Source of the DNA: Asterella californica | Lineage: Eukaryota > Streptophyta > Marchantiopsida > Marchantiales > Aytoniaceae | Assembly: GCA_036924285.1 (NCBI GenBank) | Contig: JAYKYS010000002.1 | Coordinates: 34,704,501-34,768,500, forward strand | DNA length: 64,000 bases | Direction: 5' to 3' | The notes under the pieces: model-generated | Told to the model about the DNA's origin: nothing | The model's input: only the letters and a program-made list of their open reading frames with translations | Databases searched by the model: none | Position numbers and translations under genes: made by a program | Part shown: positions 22,429-32,742 of the stretch, piece by piece | How positions within the stretch are numbered: position 1 is the stretch's first letter | How the letters are laid out: each line of letters starts with the position of its first letter

Positions 22429-22935
22429 TTAACTCTGCGAACGTGAATACTTTCCAGACTCGATCATTCCTCGAAGACAGCTGCTGAAAGTAGCTGAGAG
22501 AGGATAAGTACTTTTATACTTATTATACTGCAGTGCACGCGCTAGGATATTAGCATAACTCAACTCAACACGGTTTTTAGTATCACAAGCACCCAAAAGC
22601 GTATACAACTCTTTGCCATCTATCAGCATACTCTCAGAGATGTTTTTCATGTGGATGTGATGGTGATCCTCGGCCTCGTCCTTCATAAAATACCCAATCA
22701 TCCCGATGTAAGTATGCAACCCCTTGTTAGTTAGTCCCTTTACGCAGATCTCAGCGCCTGCAGGACGTCGATGACTCCAGCCCAAGGTAGACATAATCCG
22801 CTTTTTCACCTCCTGGCATGACTTCGCAGATATGGCTATGACACCTTGGTAGTGAAGGTGCAGCAGTGCGCCCCCCCCGTTCCACTGAGAAAATGCCAGA
22901 AGAGCACTGGGACTGAAGAAACTCCTGCAACATGG
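22429..22935 (-). pseudogene. HUH-endonuclease (Rep/Replitron-like) fragment
   Basis: An open minus-strand frame of about 165 codons, entered after an acceptor-like TCCATGTTGCAG. It carries an HUH-type motif in ALLHLHYQGV (His-Leu-His at 22852-22860), a helical EVKKRIMSTLGW block, then EICVKGLTNKGLHTYIGMIGY, FMKDEAEDHHHIHMKNIS and NRVELSYANILARAL. The block GLHTxxGMxGYxxKD followed by a His-rich segment is, from memory, typical of green-lineage HUH replicase-like proteins; HUH enzymes nick DNA and join to the 5' end through tyrosine. The frame ends at TAA near 22430, shorter than the family, with no helicase seen, and the 5' part is unclear. A run of nine G/C around 22870 does not disturb the frame. 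Probably a partial mobile-element gene. Confidence 0.5.
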
Positions 22936-23182
22936 AGAAATAACACAAATCTAGATCCCCCCAGTTCGGCATTCTGTAACAGATAGCTCTAATGTCCTGT
23001 AGCTAGGGGGCGTTGATTTCTTCGCTCTCGCTTGCCTCCGAAGAAACATTCAAGCGGCTCGGCTCTGGAAAATGAGGGCAGATGTATCGAAAGCACTCAG
23101 GATGCAGTATAGAGCAAACACATGGCAGCTTACGAGAACGATAGATTAGATGAACAGTAGGGCGCAGAAAGTTGCTGCTCAT

Positions 23183-23604
23183 CTATGTAATACCTAGGAT
23201 AAGAGAACATGCGAAAGAACCTGTTCTCAAGACTACCCAGTACCCGTCGTCACTAGTTCCCAAATACATGAACGGCCCGGACAGAGCCGAGAAGGAGCGG
23301 CCCACCTTTACAAAATCTCTATCCAGAAGAAAGTGTGGTGGATGCGATGAGAACAACAAGTCTAAGTAAATACAAAAGCAATTAAATTGAAAAAGAACAA
23401 CTCCCTCATGGAAAGCTAGGACTGTAGCACGAGAGGACAGTAGGTCATCCAGAGATGGAAGAGGTGACAAATAACCGTCAGGAATGTACAGAACATCTGT
23501 AGTGTAACAGGACTCGCCAACAGAAGACACTGACACAGGACTAAGTGCATTCTCGGAAACGGACTCTCGGTCTGGTACCACGTCAAGATCCACGGCGGCC
23601 ATCA
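23183..23604 (-). CDS. Hypothetical open frame upstream of the HUH fragment
   Basis: Part of a longer open minus-strand frame. From the Met near 23601 it reads as Ser/Asp/Val-rich protein (MAAVDLDVVPDRESVSEN, LYIPDGYLSPLPSLDD). The upstream part of the frame (to 24154) is Phe/Leu/Ser/Arg-rich in a way that suggests chance. It lies on the same strand about 250 bases before the HUH fragment and could be an earlier exon of that gene, but no splice pair was established. Low confidence that it is translated. Confidence 0.2.
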
Positions 23605-24154
23605 CAACACTTGCTCTCTCATCATCGAGTCGAAAACAAGACAGGGAGAGTGAAGTACCTGTAACCATGAAAGAAAGACAAAGCAGCGAGGAAACGAGAA
23701 CGTACACCGTCGCAGTTGGACATGATGTCCAGAGCCCAGTAACAAAACTACGACGACGACAGCACAACGGCAGCTGAAAGACAATCACCGACACGAAACA
23801 AAGCTGCGAAAGCCAAAAAGAAACAGAAGAATGAAAGAAAGGAAGCCAGAGACTGCGAAGTGATGCCGACAAGAACTGGAAGTCGACAGTCCCTGCAGGC
23901 AGCAGAACCTGCACCATCTCGGGAACTTCTGTCAGTAATAAGAGCAACACCCACAGGAAACGGTATAAGAAACCAAAAGAAACCGTGAGCGCAGAGCGAC
24001 GGCCGGAAGAACGACAGTCGCGCGCTCGTTCGAGCATGAAAAGAAGCAACGAAAGAAAAACATGAACCGAAAGACGGCAATGAAAACCTTCCACCGTGTA
24101 GAAGATCGCAACCAGCAGCAACACGACACTCCCGTCCACCGCATCGTCCCTCAT

Positions 24155-25707
24155 CTGACGTCAGTCCCGCCGATACAAGCATGACCAAAGCACAAAGAGT
24201 GCTGGAATTGTCGAATTTTTCCCATCCAATTCGAGAAGCCGACAGAGCGAAAAGAAGTCGCGGCCAATTCCAAAACGTAGAGGACAAACAGACCTCTAAT
24301 GCAAAAAGACGCATGCAGACGAGAAGCTGACTACACGCAGAACAAGACCCCCGAACTCGCCACTAACCTCAAGCGTAGCCAGCACCGCGGACGGGCTAGA
24401 AAAGAGAACATCGAGCGAGAACTGCCACAAGATGAAAATCATACGCGAGAACGAGAACCCCCAACACCCCTCCAAATCGCCAGTAACCTAAACGGCTGCA
24501 CCTCAGACGCGCAAAATATTAAACGCGCCGCGGTCGTGTTTCAAAAACCGACTAGAAGCCTCCCGCTGCCAACCCCTTGCCACTATTTTCAGCCGATTTG
24601 TCCGCTTGTCCGGACGCGCCTCCCTGCACCGAAACTGAAGTTGCATGCATATTCACTTGCAGTTCGTTTCAACCGTGAGCTGTGTCAGTAAAATAATGTA
24701 TCCACGTAAGTTATGAATATTTCGGTGTCAATGAGAAAAATAATTAACGAAAAAATGGGTTCTTTCTACTCAAAATCTCACCTCCCTGTGAACCACGATC
24801 CTAGACAAAGTTGTTTCTTACTGCTTTTCTCCGTCCACCGTAGAAAAATCTTTACGTTTAACTGTGACAACCCCTAATAGGTAACTACTATTCTGCTTAT
24901 TAAATCGTTTTCTTTGTTGGTTCAGAGGGTACTGTTGTCTTTTATCGTTATAATTAAGTGCGTTTTAATTAGCCTACTTAAGGTTCATCTCTCTAGATAC
25001 TATTCATCGATCTTTTCACTGTTTTATGTGCAGATGGAGAAGTGCTGAACGATAATCTTATCCAAAAGAATCTCATAGTGCATAGTGAATCTGATAGTGC
25101 GTATGAATCAGCTGGCTGCGAGTGAGGGCTTCCTTGTCGATCAACAAGGTGAAGGATCATTGATTCCCTGCTTGTGAACGGGAGAATCTCCATATCCGCA
25201 CACACATACATTCAGCTGATAGACTCCACAGTGACTAGTAAACAAGGTGCACGTATATTATATACAAAACTGCATCCGGATGCACCTGCTTTTTTATGAT
25301 CTTTATACTCCCCCGGCCGGGAAGGGGTACACCAGAAACGTTCAGAGTTTTACTATGAACGTTTGGGAACTATGTTGCTCCCATCTCGACCGGGACCTGA
25401 TAAGTTCACTCTGCCAGGCTGAGCTCATATTAATCAGGAGAGGGTAACATTAAGATTACTTCGCGGGAGTATCTAGTGTCTAGTATCTAGTGTGCTTTTC
25501 ACTTAGTTGCTTTTAGGAGCTCGAGAAGATGTGCATACTAGATCTGTTGTAAGACGAGTGACGGTAAATCGGTGCTAAGATGCACGTCCGCTCATAGAGA
25601 CGTCTGCTTTGATTTTGTACGGCATTCAATGGTTCTTTAATTTGCATTCGGTAGCTACAGCACCCTAGCTACTAGCGGCCGCATGAAGTCAGTTCATCAA
25701 ATGTCAG
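24155..25707. other. No supportable feature
   Basis: No gene, LTR or clear repeat was recognised in this stretch on either strand. Short frames here have no domain signature. Confidence 0.4.
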
Positions 25708-26263
25708 CAGCAAGCCCGCAGCTGTGGCACAGTTGCGCTAATTACGTCTCGTCTTATACGTGCGAGTTAATTAGTGATCGGCCCCAGATTCGTGGTCGCA
25801 TGTAACCGGGTTCCCGCTGATTACCGCAGTCTCCGAGGCTCGAACTGCAACTGCGACCGTGGTTACGGTATCAACTGCACGGTTGAAACGGCGTGATCAC
25901 GGTTACGGTCTCAACTACACAGTCACCGACCTCAAAGCACAGTAATGGGTTCTCCGTCCATTTTCCGTTCATTTTGAATTAGGCACAGTTTCACAAGAAA
26001 CTCGTCCGTTCTCCGTTCATTTTGAATTAGGCACAGTTCAACAAAAAATTGTCAGGTTTCTCAGATGTGCTCAGAAACGTGGTGGTCTTGATAGTCCTTG
26101 TGATAGTCTCACAATGCGCGAAATGTGAGCATCAGTAACACACACGCAGTGTTCGTTAACCTCGAGCTTTCGTTAATACAGCTTTGATATTGCGTCTGAT
26201 CGCTTGATATTGCGCCCCATAAGTCTGATCATCAGTGTATTGCGTTTTGAAGTCTGATCTGCA

Positions 26264-27043
26264 GTGATGTTTTGTTCTTCTGCGACAGTGAGCAGCTACG
26301 GGAGACGTAATTTACAGTACTTGGTGGACTGCTTGGAAACTAATATGTGTTGCTCTCATCTGTTACTGAAGGTTTCGGTCTTAGCGTATGCAGAAAGTGG
26401 ATTCAGGACATATGACGGATGCGACAGATGCAGCAAAAAGTTATGTGGGTTATTTTGTTCGAGATGTAAAAGTGAACGTCTGTCGTCGATAAAATGTTTC
26501 AGATTGCAGCTTCTGGTAGCGGATGAAAGTGCCAACGCGTGGGCCATAGCATGGGAAGCTGGGAGAGATTTTCTAGGCATAAGTGCCTCGGCTTATAGTC
26601 TACTGGAATTACGTGGAGATGACAATGTTTTGATGGAGCGGATCGTTGGTCAGCATTGGTACTGTCATTTCACCATTGTGACAAGTAAAGTTGTTGGAGG
26701 AAAATATATTCGGATCGACCAAGCACAACCCTGTGGAAAACGACAGTTATTCGGTGTCTCTTCATCTCTTCCAGATTCAGAAAGGCGAATGTCTACTACT
26801 CGAATTGTCATTCCTACCCAGTGTGTTATACCAGGGTCGAGCACAAGCACCACACCGGAGCAGGAGATCAACTTTCGTGGAGAGGAGACACATAAAGTAC
26901 CTGCAGAAGAGAGACAGAGAGATAAAGTAGCGAATTCTCATGATTATAAGAGTGGTTTTTTTGTGGGGTTTTCAGTGGGATCTATGGCCGTGTTATTATC
27001 GATGGTTATGTTTGCTTTTGCTATATTGAAGTGGTGGCGGTGA
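26264..27043 (+). CDS. RPA1 DBD-C-like zinc-ribbon OB protein with C-terminal membrane anchor (left copy)
   Basis: 259 codons. Residues about 45-120 match the C-terminal DNA-binding domain C of replication protein A large subunit: YDGCDRCSKK ... LFCSRCKS (four-Cys zinc ribbon), then CFRLQLLVADESANAWAIAW and FLGISASAYSLLEL, as in the RPA pattern 'FRLxLxVADxTGxxWVTxFxExAExLLGxSAxEL'. RPA binds single-stranded DNA in replication and repair. A Ser/Thr/Glu/Lys-rich linker precedes a hydrophobic segment (FFVGFSVGSMAVLLSMVMFA, about 231-255) ending KWWR, a likely tail anchor, which is not known for RPA1. Other OB folds are absent. An acceptor-like CTTCTGCGACAG at 26277-26288 leaves open that upstream exons exist and that this ATG is not the real start. 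Confidence 0.6.
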   Translation: MMFCSSATVSSYGRRNLQYLVDCLETNMCCSHLLLKVSVLAYAESGFRTYDGCDRCSKKLCGLFCSRCKSERLSSIKCFRLQLLVADESANAWAIAWEAGRDFLGISASAYSLLELRGDDNVLMERIVGQHWYCHFTIVTSKVVGGKYIRIDQAQPCGKRQLFGVSSSLPDSERRMSTTRIVIPTQCVIPGSSTSTTPEQEINFRGEETHKVPAEERQRDKVANSHDYKSGFFVGFSVGSMAVLLSMVMFAFAILKWWR

Positions 27044-27235
27044 CCTTTCGTGATGGACTGTAATATGTGTTACGCATACAGTCAAAATGTATGGTTATAT
27101 TTTTAACATTTTGAATGAATAGATGGCAGTCTTCGCGTATACACATTTCTTCGTCTATTATGTATCTTCTGCGTCATGTTATCTCCCTGTAGTGTTTACC
27201 GAAACTCTAGAAATGAATGTAAAACACGAGAGAGC

Positions 27236-27765
27236 TTGAGCAGCGCGCTCAGTGCGCGAAATGATCGGTCGCACTGAGCGCATCTAGTCGCGCGCTACAC
27301 AGTGCGACATGTGACACTACGACATGTGACACTACACAGTGCGACAAGTGTAGTGTCGCAGTGCGATAATTATCGCAGTGCGATAATTGTTCGGTCGCAC
27401 TGAGCCCTCAGTGCGATAATTGTTCGGTCGCACTGAGCCCTCAGTGCGATAATTGTTCGGTCGCACTGAGCCCTCAGTGCGACCGACCATTTGAAAACGA
27501 TTTGACACCATCATCTTCGACGCCGAGATGTCCTCAACAGAAAAGGTCTTTTCAGCATCGACGCAGTTTGCGAACAGGCAGCTCTTCTTCTCAACATTTC
27601 AAACAGCTTTCACTAAGATGACTAACTTCTGCTCAGTGCGATATATCTCAGTGCGATACATTCACGATCGCATTGAGCTGTTGGGGTTGTTACTTAAGTG
27701 CGACCAGTCAGTGATTCGCACTCAGTGCGATCTTGGACAGGTCGCACTGAGCGAGCGAGGTTAAC
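27236..27765. repeat. CAGTGCGAC/GTCGCACTG motif cluster with 33-bp tandem repeat (left arm)
   Basis: Dense inverted and direct copies of CAGTGCGA(C/T) and its complement between the convergent 3' ends of the two arm genes. It includes three exact 33-bp units (27376-27474) of the form CAGTGCGATAATTGTTCGGT...; the right arm has only two of these. No coding role; frames across it are repeats of the motif. Confidence 0.85.
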
Positions 27766-27843
27766 TGCTTGCCTTTGGCATAAGGGTACTTTGAGAAGAG
27801 TTTAAGTAAAAACATAGAGTAACCAAATGATAAAACAAGACAC

Positions 27844-27849
27844 TTTATT
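27844..27849 (-). terminator. Polyadenylation signal AATAAA, HAD/FCP1-like gene (left copy)
   Basis: AATAAA on the minus strand about 77 bases past the stop codon; another AATAAA overlaps the stop (27922-27927). The mirror of 35620-35625. Confidence 0.4.
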
Positions 27850-27925
27850 AACTTACTCCAGTTTCTCCCTACATAGATTAACCAAGTCAGAAAACAGATT
27901 AACCAAGTAAGAAAACAACACTTTA

Positions 27926-30726
27926 TTAAATGGATTTCAGTTTCTTCATAAATTCAGTCGCTTGAACGATAGTGCAAGAACGCCAAATCAAATTGATTTC
28001 CTCCTCTGACATAGCGCCCCAGTAGTTCTTAAGAGCAGGATAAGGATCTCTTCCAAAAGCCTGTCTATACTTGGCAGCTACATAACCTGGGGTATCTTGG
28101 GTGCTGTTTGCCCATGATTTCAACCATGGTAGGAGTACATTCATGAGATAATCATCTCTGTCCATGTCACCTGACTCAGGCATGAAAGAAGGGGGATGGA
28201 TTGCGTTGAATGGATGATTAGTACTATTCTTCTCAGGAGAGTCATCTATCAACAACACATCTCGTGTACACAAGTTAAACGCGAACAGTCGAGAAAAATC
28301 CTTCAGATACAAGTAATTACCACTAGCAGCTTCTCTGATAGTCTTGAAACGACTACACATGGGTTGTGCGAAGATTCTGCAGATCTGCATTATACAATAA
28401 TGAGACAAGGTAAATAGAAAAAAAAGTGAAACAAAGGGAAGATATGTATAGTACGATCACTATTAACAGAAACAAAGTGAAAAGAAAATGGAAACATTGT
28501 GAAGATCTGTATCCTACAACCAAGAAACGGAAGCATAATACAAATAGCAATGAGTTTGTTTGCAGTTACCTGGCCTGAAGCGATCCCTGTAGGAAAGTAC
28601 TTTTTGGTCTCCATGGATCGAAGGAGGGCGTTGCAGTTGGTAAGAGTTTTGGATGTCCATATCAGCACTTGAAAATCCTGACAGCATATCTCCATGAACT
28701 CTTTAACTCCTTTTCGTGCCACATAGAATAAATCCTTTTTGGCACTCTGAACTTGGTAACCTCTCTCCTTAGCTCCTTGAAGCTCTAAGTCATTACGTCC
28801 GGTTCTTATCAACAAACCGTTCAGATCTAGAATCAGTGTCTTCCTTCTGATCACACTAGGATCTGTCAATCTGGGATAGAAGAGTTTAGAAGAACGAAGG
28901 CGAGTGACATCGTTCTTTAACCTCTCCAACTCCTCATCCTGTAGTTGTATGCGGTCGTACATGTCTTGTTCTCTCTGGATCGCTTCTGTTATTCGGAGGT
29001 TTACACTTTCTTCTTCCTCTCTTTTCATCGCAAGTCGAACATCTAAATCCTCTTCCTCCCTTCTCTTGTTCAAAAGAGTCTCTGATTCCCCTACATGGCA
29101 TGGATGTAGAAAGTTTAGAAGCAAATACATCACCAAAAAGCCTGTAACCGGGTCCGCGCACAGTGCGACGGAGAGCTCTCGTCGCACTCTCAGTGCGTCG
29201 GTGTGTATTGGTCGCACTGAGCGCGCGAGGTTTACGCGGCGCATAGTGCGACGAGAGCCCCGTCGCCCTGTGCGCGCGTAGTGCTACGGCCGCGCGCTCA
29301 GTGCGACAGGAACACAGTCGCACTGAGCGCGAGTCCGCAGTCTTGCTTGCTAGCAAGACCGCTCAGTGCGACAGCGTTCTAGTCGCACTGAGCGCGAGTC
29401 CGCAGTCTTGCTAGCAAGACCGCTCAGTGCGACAGGAACACAGTCGCACACATAAATCTTCAGTGCGACTGGAGATTATTGTCGCACTGCGCACCTGCCA
29501 CATAAATCTTCAGTGCGACGTGCGATTAATTGTCGCACTGCGCACCTGACCTTAAGGCCGCGCTCAGTGCGACCTCAGGCCCTTCGCACTGTGCTATCTT
29601 GCATGTATGACCTATGTACAACATCACCAAACAAGGATTTCCCTGAACTCTACACACTTAAACAAGGATTTCATTGAACACTACACACTTCACTGAAGCA
29701 AGAGATATGAACCAAAGTAACTCAGAGAAGCACATAATACAGACACAAATAACCAGAAAACACAACCAAATAATACACAAAGATACCCTAAACATAGATA
29801 GCCGAAGTCACTCAAAGGAGAAAATAGACTTACCTCTATCATCGTGGACGTGGCCAACACCAAGCTCATCCACCATTGGATTGGGAGTACTCTCTTGTAC
29901 TTCGTGCTCAATGGAGAATACTAACGCCTCCTCTCTCAAGATATCCAAGTGTCGCATGAGATGGGTTAAAGCCATCCCACAGAAAGTCTCTACGGAGACT
30001 CCTTTCCTCTGTTCTCGTATGTGCTTCTGCAGATGTAACACTTCTGCCTCCAGATTCTCGAACATGAATAAGGACCAATCATAATCCTTTTCTTCTCCTT
30101 CCACTTTAGATTTGACGTACAAAGCAAGTTGACCTGTAACAGCTTTAGGCCTTCTTCTCGCCAAGAGAACCGCATTCAAACACTGAAAAGCAGATCTCCA
30201 TCCCTCGTATGCACATTCTCTTGCAAAGTATCTTTTCCCCACTTTATCATACTCAGGAAACCAATCGTCTATTCGAACATGTCTCACGAATGGGGGTAAG
30301 ATCACTGATCCTTCAGGAATAACAAAGGCTTCCCGGATTAAGTCAAGGGTCAACTTGAACTCTCTATCCCCAATTTTGGCCATTCGTGTTGCTGCATTAT
30401 AGGATTGGATGAAAGCCATACAAACTCCAATCTGACATAAACAAACATTACACATTACAATAAATATAGTGTATAACCAACCATCACCCAATAAAAGGAA
30501 GCACTTTAAGTCAAGAAGGGACTAATGGTAGATTACTTACGTCAGGCCGAGGAAAGTCGAAGGAGAAAGCGATCAATAATCCCAACTTCTCTAGATCGTC
30601 CTCGTCTATTTCGCTCAAAGCTTGACTAATACTTTCTTTATCCATCCATTGCCAAACGATACGTCTCTGAACATCGTGTTGAGAAGTAAACGTAATTAAG
30701 AAGGGTCCTTCTTCTCGCGGTGCCAT
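27926..30726 (-). CDS. HAD-family FCP1-like phosphatase domain protein, four exons (left copy)
   Basis: Exons on the minus strand: 30541-30726, 29834-30431, 28570-29090, 27926-28384; all introns are GT-AG and phases match (0, 1, 0), giving 587 residues. N-terminal about 260 residues: unknown helical domain (FKLTLDLIREAFVIPEG, YDWSLFMFENLEAEVLHL). Residues about 262-330: Glu/Arg-rich coiled coil. C-terminal about 250: NLI/FCP1-type HAD domain with LILDLNGLLIRTG (motif I), VLIWTSKTLTN (motif II) and LLIDDSPEKN (motif IV). Asn at the second motif-I acid is usual in the plant 'LDLNGLL' subfamily, so it is not decay in itself, though catalysis is uncertain. FCP1-like enzymes dephosphorylate proteins such as the RNA polymerase II CTD; the substrate here is unknown. 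Intron 2 is filled with CAGTGCGAC motifs. It differs from the right copy by Phe/Leu near 28597. Confidence 0.75.
29145..29600. repeat. CAGTGCGAC motif cluster in intron 2 (left arm)
   Basis: At least a dozen copies of CAGTGCGAC/GTCGCACTG in alternating orientation with spacers of about 5-25 bases. One sub-block, CGCGAGTCCGCAGTCTTGC, is duplicated with the flanking motifs. It lies wholly inside intron 2 of the HAD gene. Confidence 0.85.
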
Positions 30727-30879
30727 ACTTGCACCTCCTTGCACCTCGTTCCTTCACTGCGGGCTGGTTCGCCCCTAAACTCCTGGCTCCAAGAGATCAC
30801 TCTGAAAATAAAGCGAATATGTCAGTTAATATAGGAATGAGAAAACGAGCCAAATATCGAAGAGAAAACAGCACGACGC

Positions 30880-31050
30880 ACTCGCGCGCACAGTGCGACG
30901 GGGCTCTCGTCGCACTGTGCCCCGAGTTAACCTCGCGCGCTCAGTGCGACCAGTACACACTGACGCGCTGAGAGTGCGACGACAGCACACTGTCGCACTG
31001 TGCGCGGAGGGCTCTCGTCGTCGCACTGTGCGCGGAGGGCTCTCGTCTCG
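30880..31050. repeat. CAGTGCGAC motif cluster upstream of the HAD/FCP1-like gene (left arm)
   Basis: Alternating CAGTGCGAC/GTCGCACTG motifs with CGCGCG-containing spacers, about 150-320 bases before the HAD gene start on the minus strand. Mirror cluster at about 32419-32589. It may overlap the promoter or 5' untranslated region. Confidence 0.8.
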
Positions 31051-31280
31051 CCTAAACCCTTTCACTTCTAAACTTTGTACATCGCATTCATATAATATTG
31101 TCCGATAGAAGAGCACAAGCCAACAACATAAGGAATCGAAACTCCAAGTGGTCGGACCAACAAGGAATGAAAACTCCAACTGAAGATCGCTAATACTCCA
31201 TGTGGTCGATCGGTAGTTGCCTCTGGGCGGAAGCAAGTGCGTTCAGTGCGACTAGGCGGAAGTGCAGAGTGCGAAAGTAG

Positions 31281-32188
31281 ACAACAACATACCTGGGCAT
31301 CTAGTGGTGACGATCTCGTGGACAACAACATACCTGGGCATCTAGTGGTCCTTCATTGTATTTGCGATAATTTCGTATCTTTTTGCTTGTGGCTTTTGTG
31401 TTATATGTTTTGTTCTGTGCAGGACACCCTGTCGGACCAGGTCGATTTGGCCTGTCAGGGTTCAACTCCCTGGAGGGTGACTCTAATTTGTTCCTTTAAT
31501 TTGTGGATGATATATGAACCTCTAAAAACTCATAAACTAAACATTTCAAAAACTAACTAGAACAAGAACTAAAAACTGAACATTACACTAAATACCACAC
31601 TTGTCGCTAAGTGCGACAAGTCAGCGGTCGCACTAACTGTAGTGCGACTATACACTGGTCGCACTGACTGCAGTGCGGTAAAGTGTTTAAAGACTACACT
31701 TGTCGCTCAGTGCGACTATACAGCGGTCGCACTGAGCTCTCAGTGCGTCAGTATACTTGTCGCACTGAGAGTGCACTGCGACAAGTGTTCTCTCAGTGCG
31801 ATATGCTCTCAATCGCACTGAGAGCTATGATCGCACTGAGTTCTTTCGTACTTTTTTAGGTTTCTGCTACGTGTCGCATTGAGCGCGGCTACAAGTCTAG
31901 GCTCAGTGCGACCACTTATTTAGTTCTGAAATTAGGTTTTTCACCCACCATCGCACTGATCGCGATTTACACCGCATCTAAACTCTTCCTTGTTTAACAC
32001 TCTTCCGCTGGTCGCACTATTTTAAAAGCTTCCTTGTTTTACACTCTTCCGCGCAGTCGCACTACTTCAAAAGCTTCGCACTGGTTCCTAAAGTTCACAA
32101 GCTTCGCACTGAACCTCATCGTCGCACTACAACTCGCTTCCGCCCACTGTCGCACTAAACGCGCTTCCGCACTAAACGCGCTTCCGCA
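31281..32188. other. Single-copy spacer of the palindrome
   Basis: 908 bp not mirrored. The left part has a 29-bp direct repeat (31280-31308 and 31321-31349, starting GACAACAACATACCTGGGC) exactly at the arm border. The middle has a tRNA-like three-stem sequence at 31425-31479. From about 31600 to the right border it is packed with CAGTGCGAC/GTCGCACTG and loose GTCGCACT copies. No gene was supported. Confidence 0.8.
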
Positions 32189-32418
32189 CTACTTTCGCAC
32201 TCTGCACTTCCGCCTAGTCGCACTGAACGCACTTGCTTCCGCCCAGAGGCAACTACCGATCGACCACATGGAGTATTAGCGATCTTCAGTTGGAGTTTTC
32301 ATTCCTTGTTGGTCCGACCACTTGGAGTTTCGATTCCTTATGTTGTTGGCTTGTGCTCTTCTATCGGACAATATTATATGAATGCGATGTACAAAGTTTA
32401 GAAGTGAAAGGGTTTAGG

Positions 32419-32589
32419 CGAGACGAGAGCCCTCCGCGCACAGTGCGACGACGAGAGCCCTCCGCGCACAGTGCGACAGTGTGCTGTCGTCGCACTCTCA
32501 GCGCGTCAGTGTGTACTGGTCGCACTGAGCGCGCGAGGTTAACTCGGGGCACAGTGCGACGAGAGCCCCGTCGCACTGTGCGCGCGAGT
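32419..32589. repeat. CAGTGCGAC motif cluster upstream of the HAD/FCP1-like gene (right arm)
   Basis: Mirror of 30880-31050 and identical in content as far as read. Confidence 0.8.
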
Positions 32590-32742
32590 GCGTCGTGCTG
32601 TTTTCTCTTCGATATTTGGCTCGTTTTCTCATTCCTATATTAACTGACATATTCGCTTTATTTTCAGAGTGATCTCTTGGAGCCAGGAGTTTAGGGGCGA
32701 ACCAGCCCGCAGTGAAGGAACGAGGTGCAAGGAGGTGCAAGT

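Larger units (their letters stand above)
25708..31280 (+). repeat. Left arm of 12-kb palindrome
   Basis: About 5,573 bp that reappears in reverse complement at 32189-37765. Mirror coordinates sum to 63469 for the inner part and 63473 outside about 27.4 kb, because of two short tandem-repeat length differences. Only a few substitutions were noticed (for example Phe versus Leu in the HAD gene near 28597, Asn/Ser in a shadow frame near 26729). The arm carries an RPA-like gene reading inward, a HAD/FCP1-like gene reading outward, and clusters of CAGTGCGAC motifs. The outer end is within CAGCAAGCCCGC; the inner end is at GCGAAAGTAG. A 48-bp duplication (CCGTTCATTTTGAATTAGGC at 25965 and 26013) lies upstream of the RPA-like gene. 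Confidence 0.95.

Noticed and set aside
22860..22890. Frameshift in the HUH fragment at the G/C homopolymer near 22870
   Set aside because: The frame that contains HLH and the downstream block reads through the run without a shift.
23605..24154. Multi-span membrane protein in the upstream half of the long minus frame
   Set aside because: Phe/Leu/Ser/Arg-rich composition without a pattern; overlapping frames on both strands look alike, so it is probably chance.
28750..28850. Dead phosphatase because motif I is DLNGLL rather than DLDxT
   Set aside because: LDLNGLL is the usual form in a plant HAD subfamily, so it does not by itself show decay; catalysis stays open.
30826..31236. Arg/Thr/Ala-rich reading frames across the motif clusters
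   Set aside because: Their composition comes from translating the CAGTGCGAC repeat in several frames; they cross the 5' region and introns of the HAD gene.
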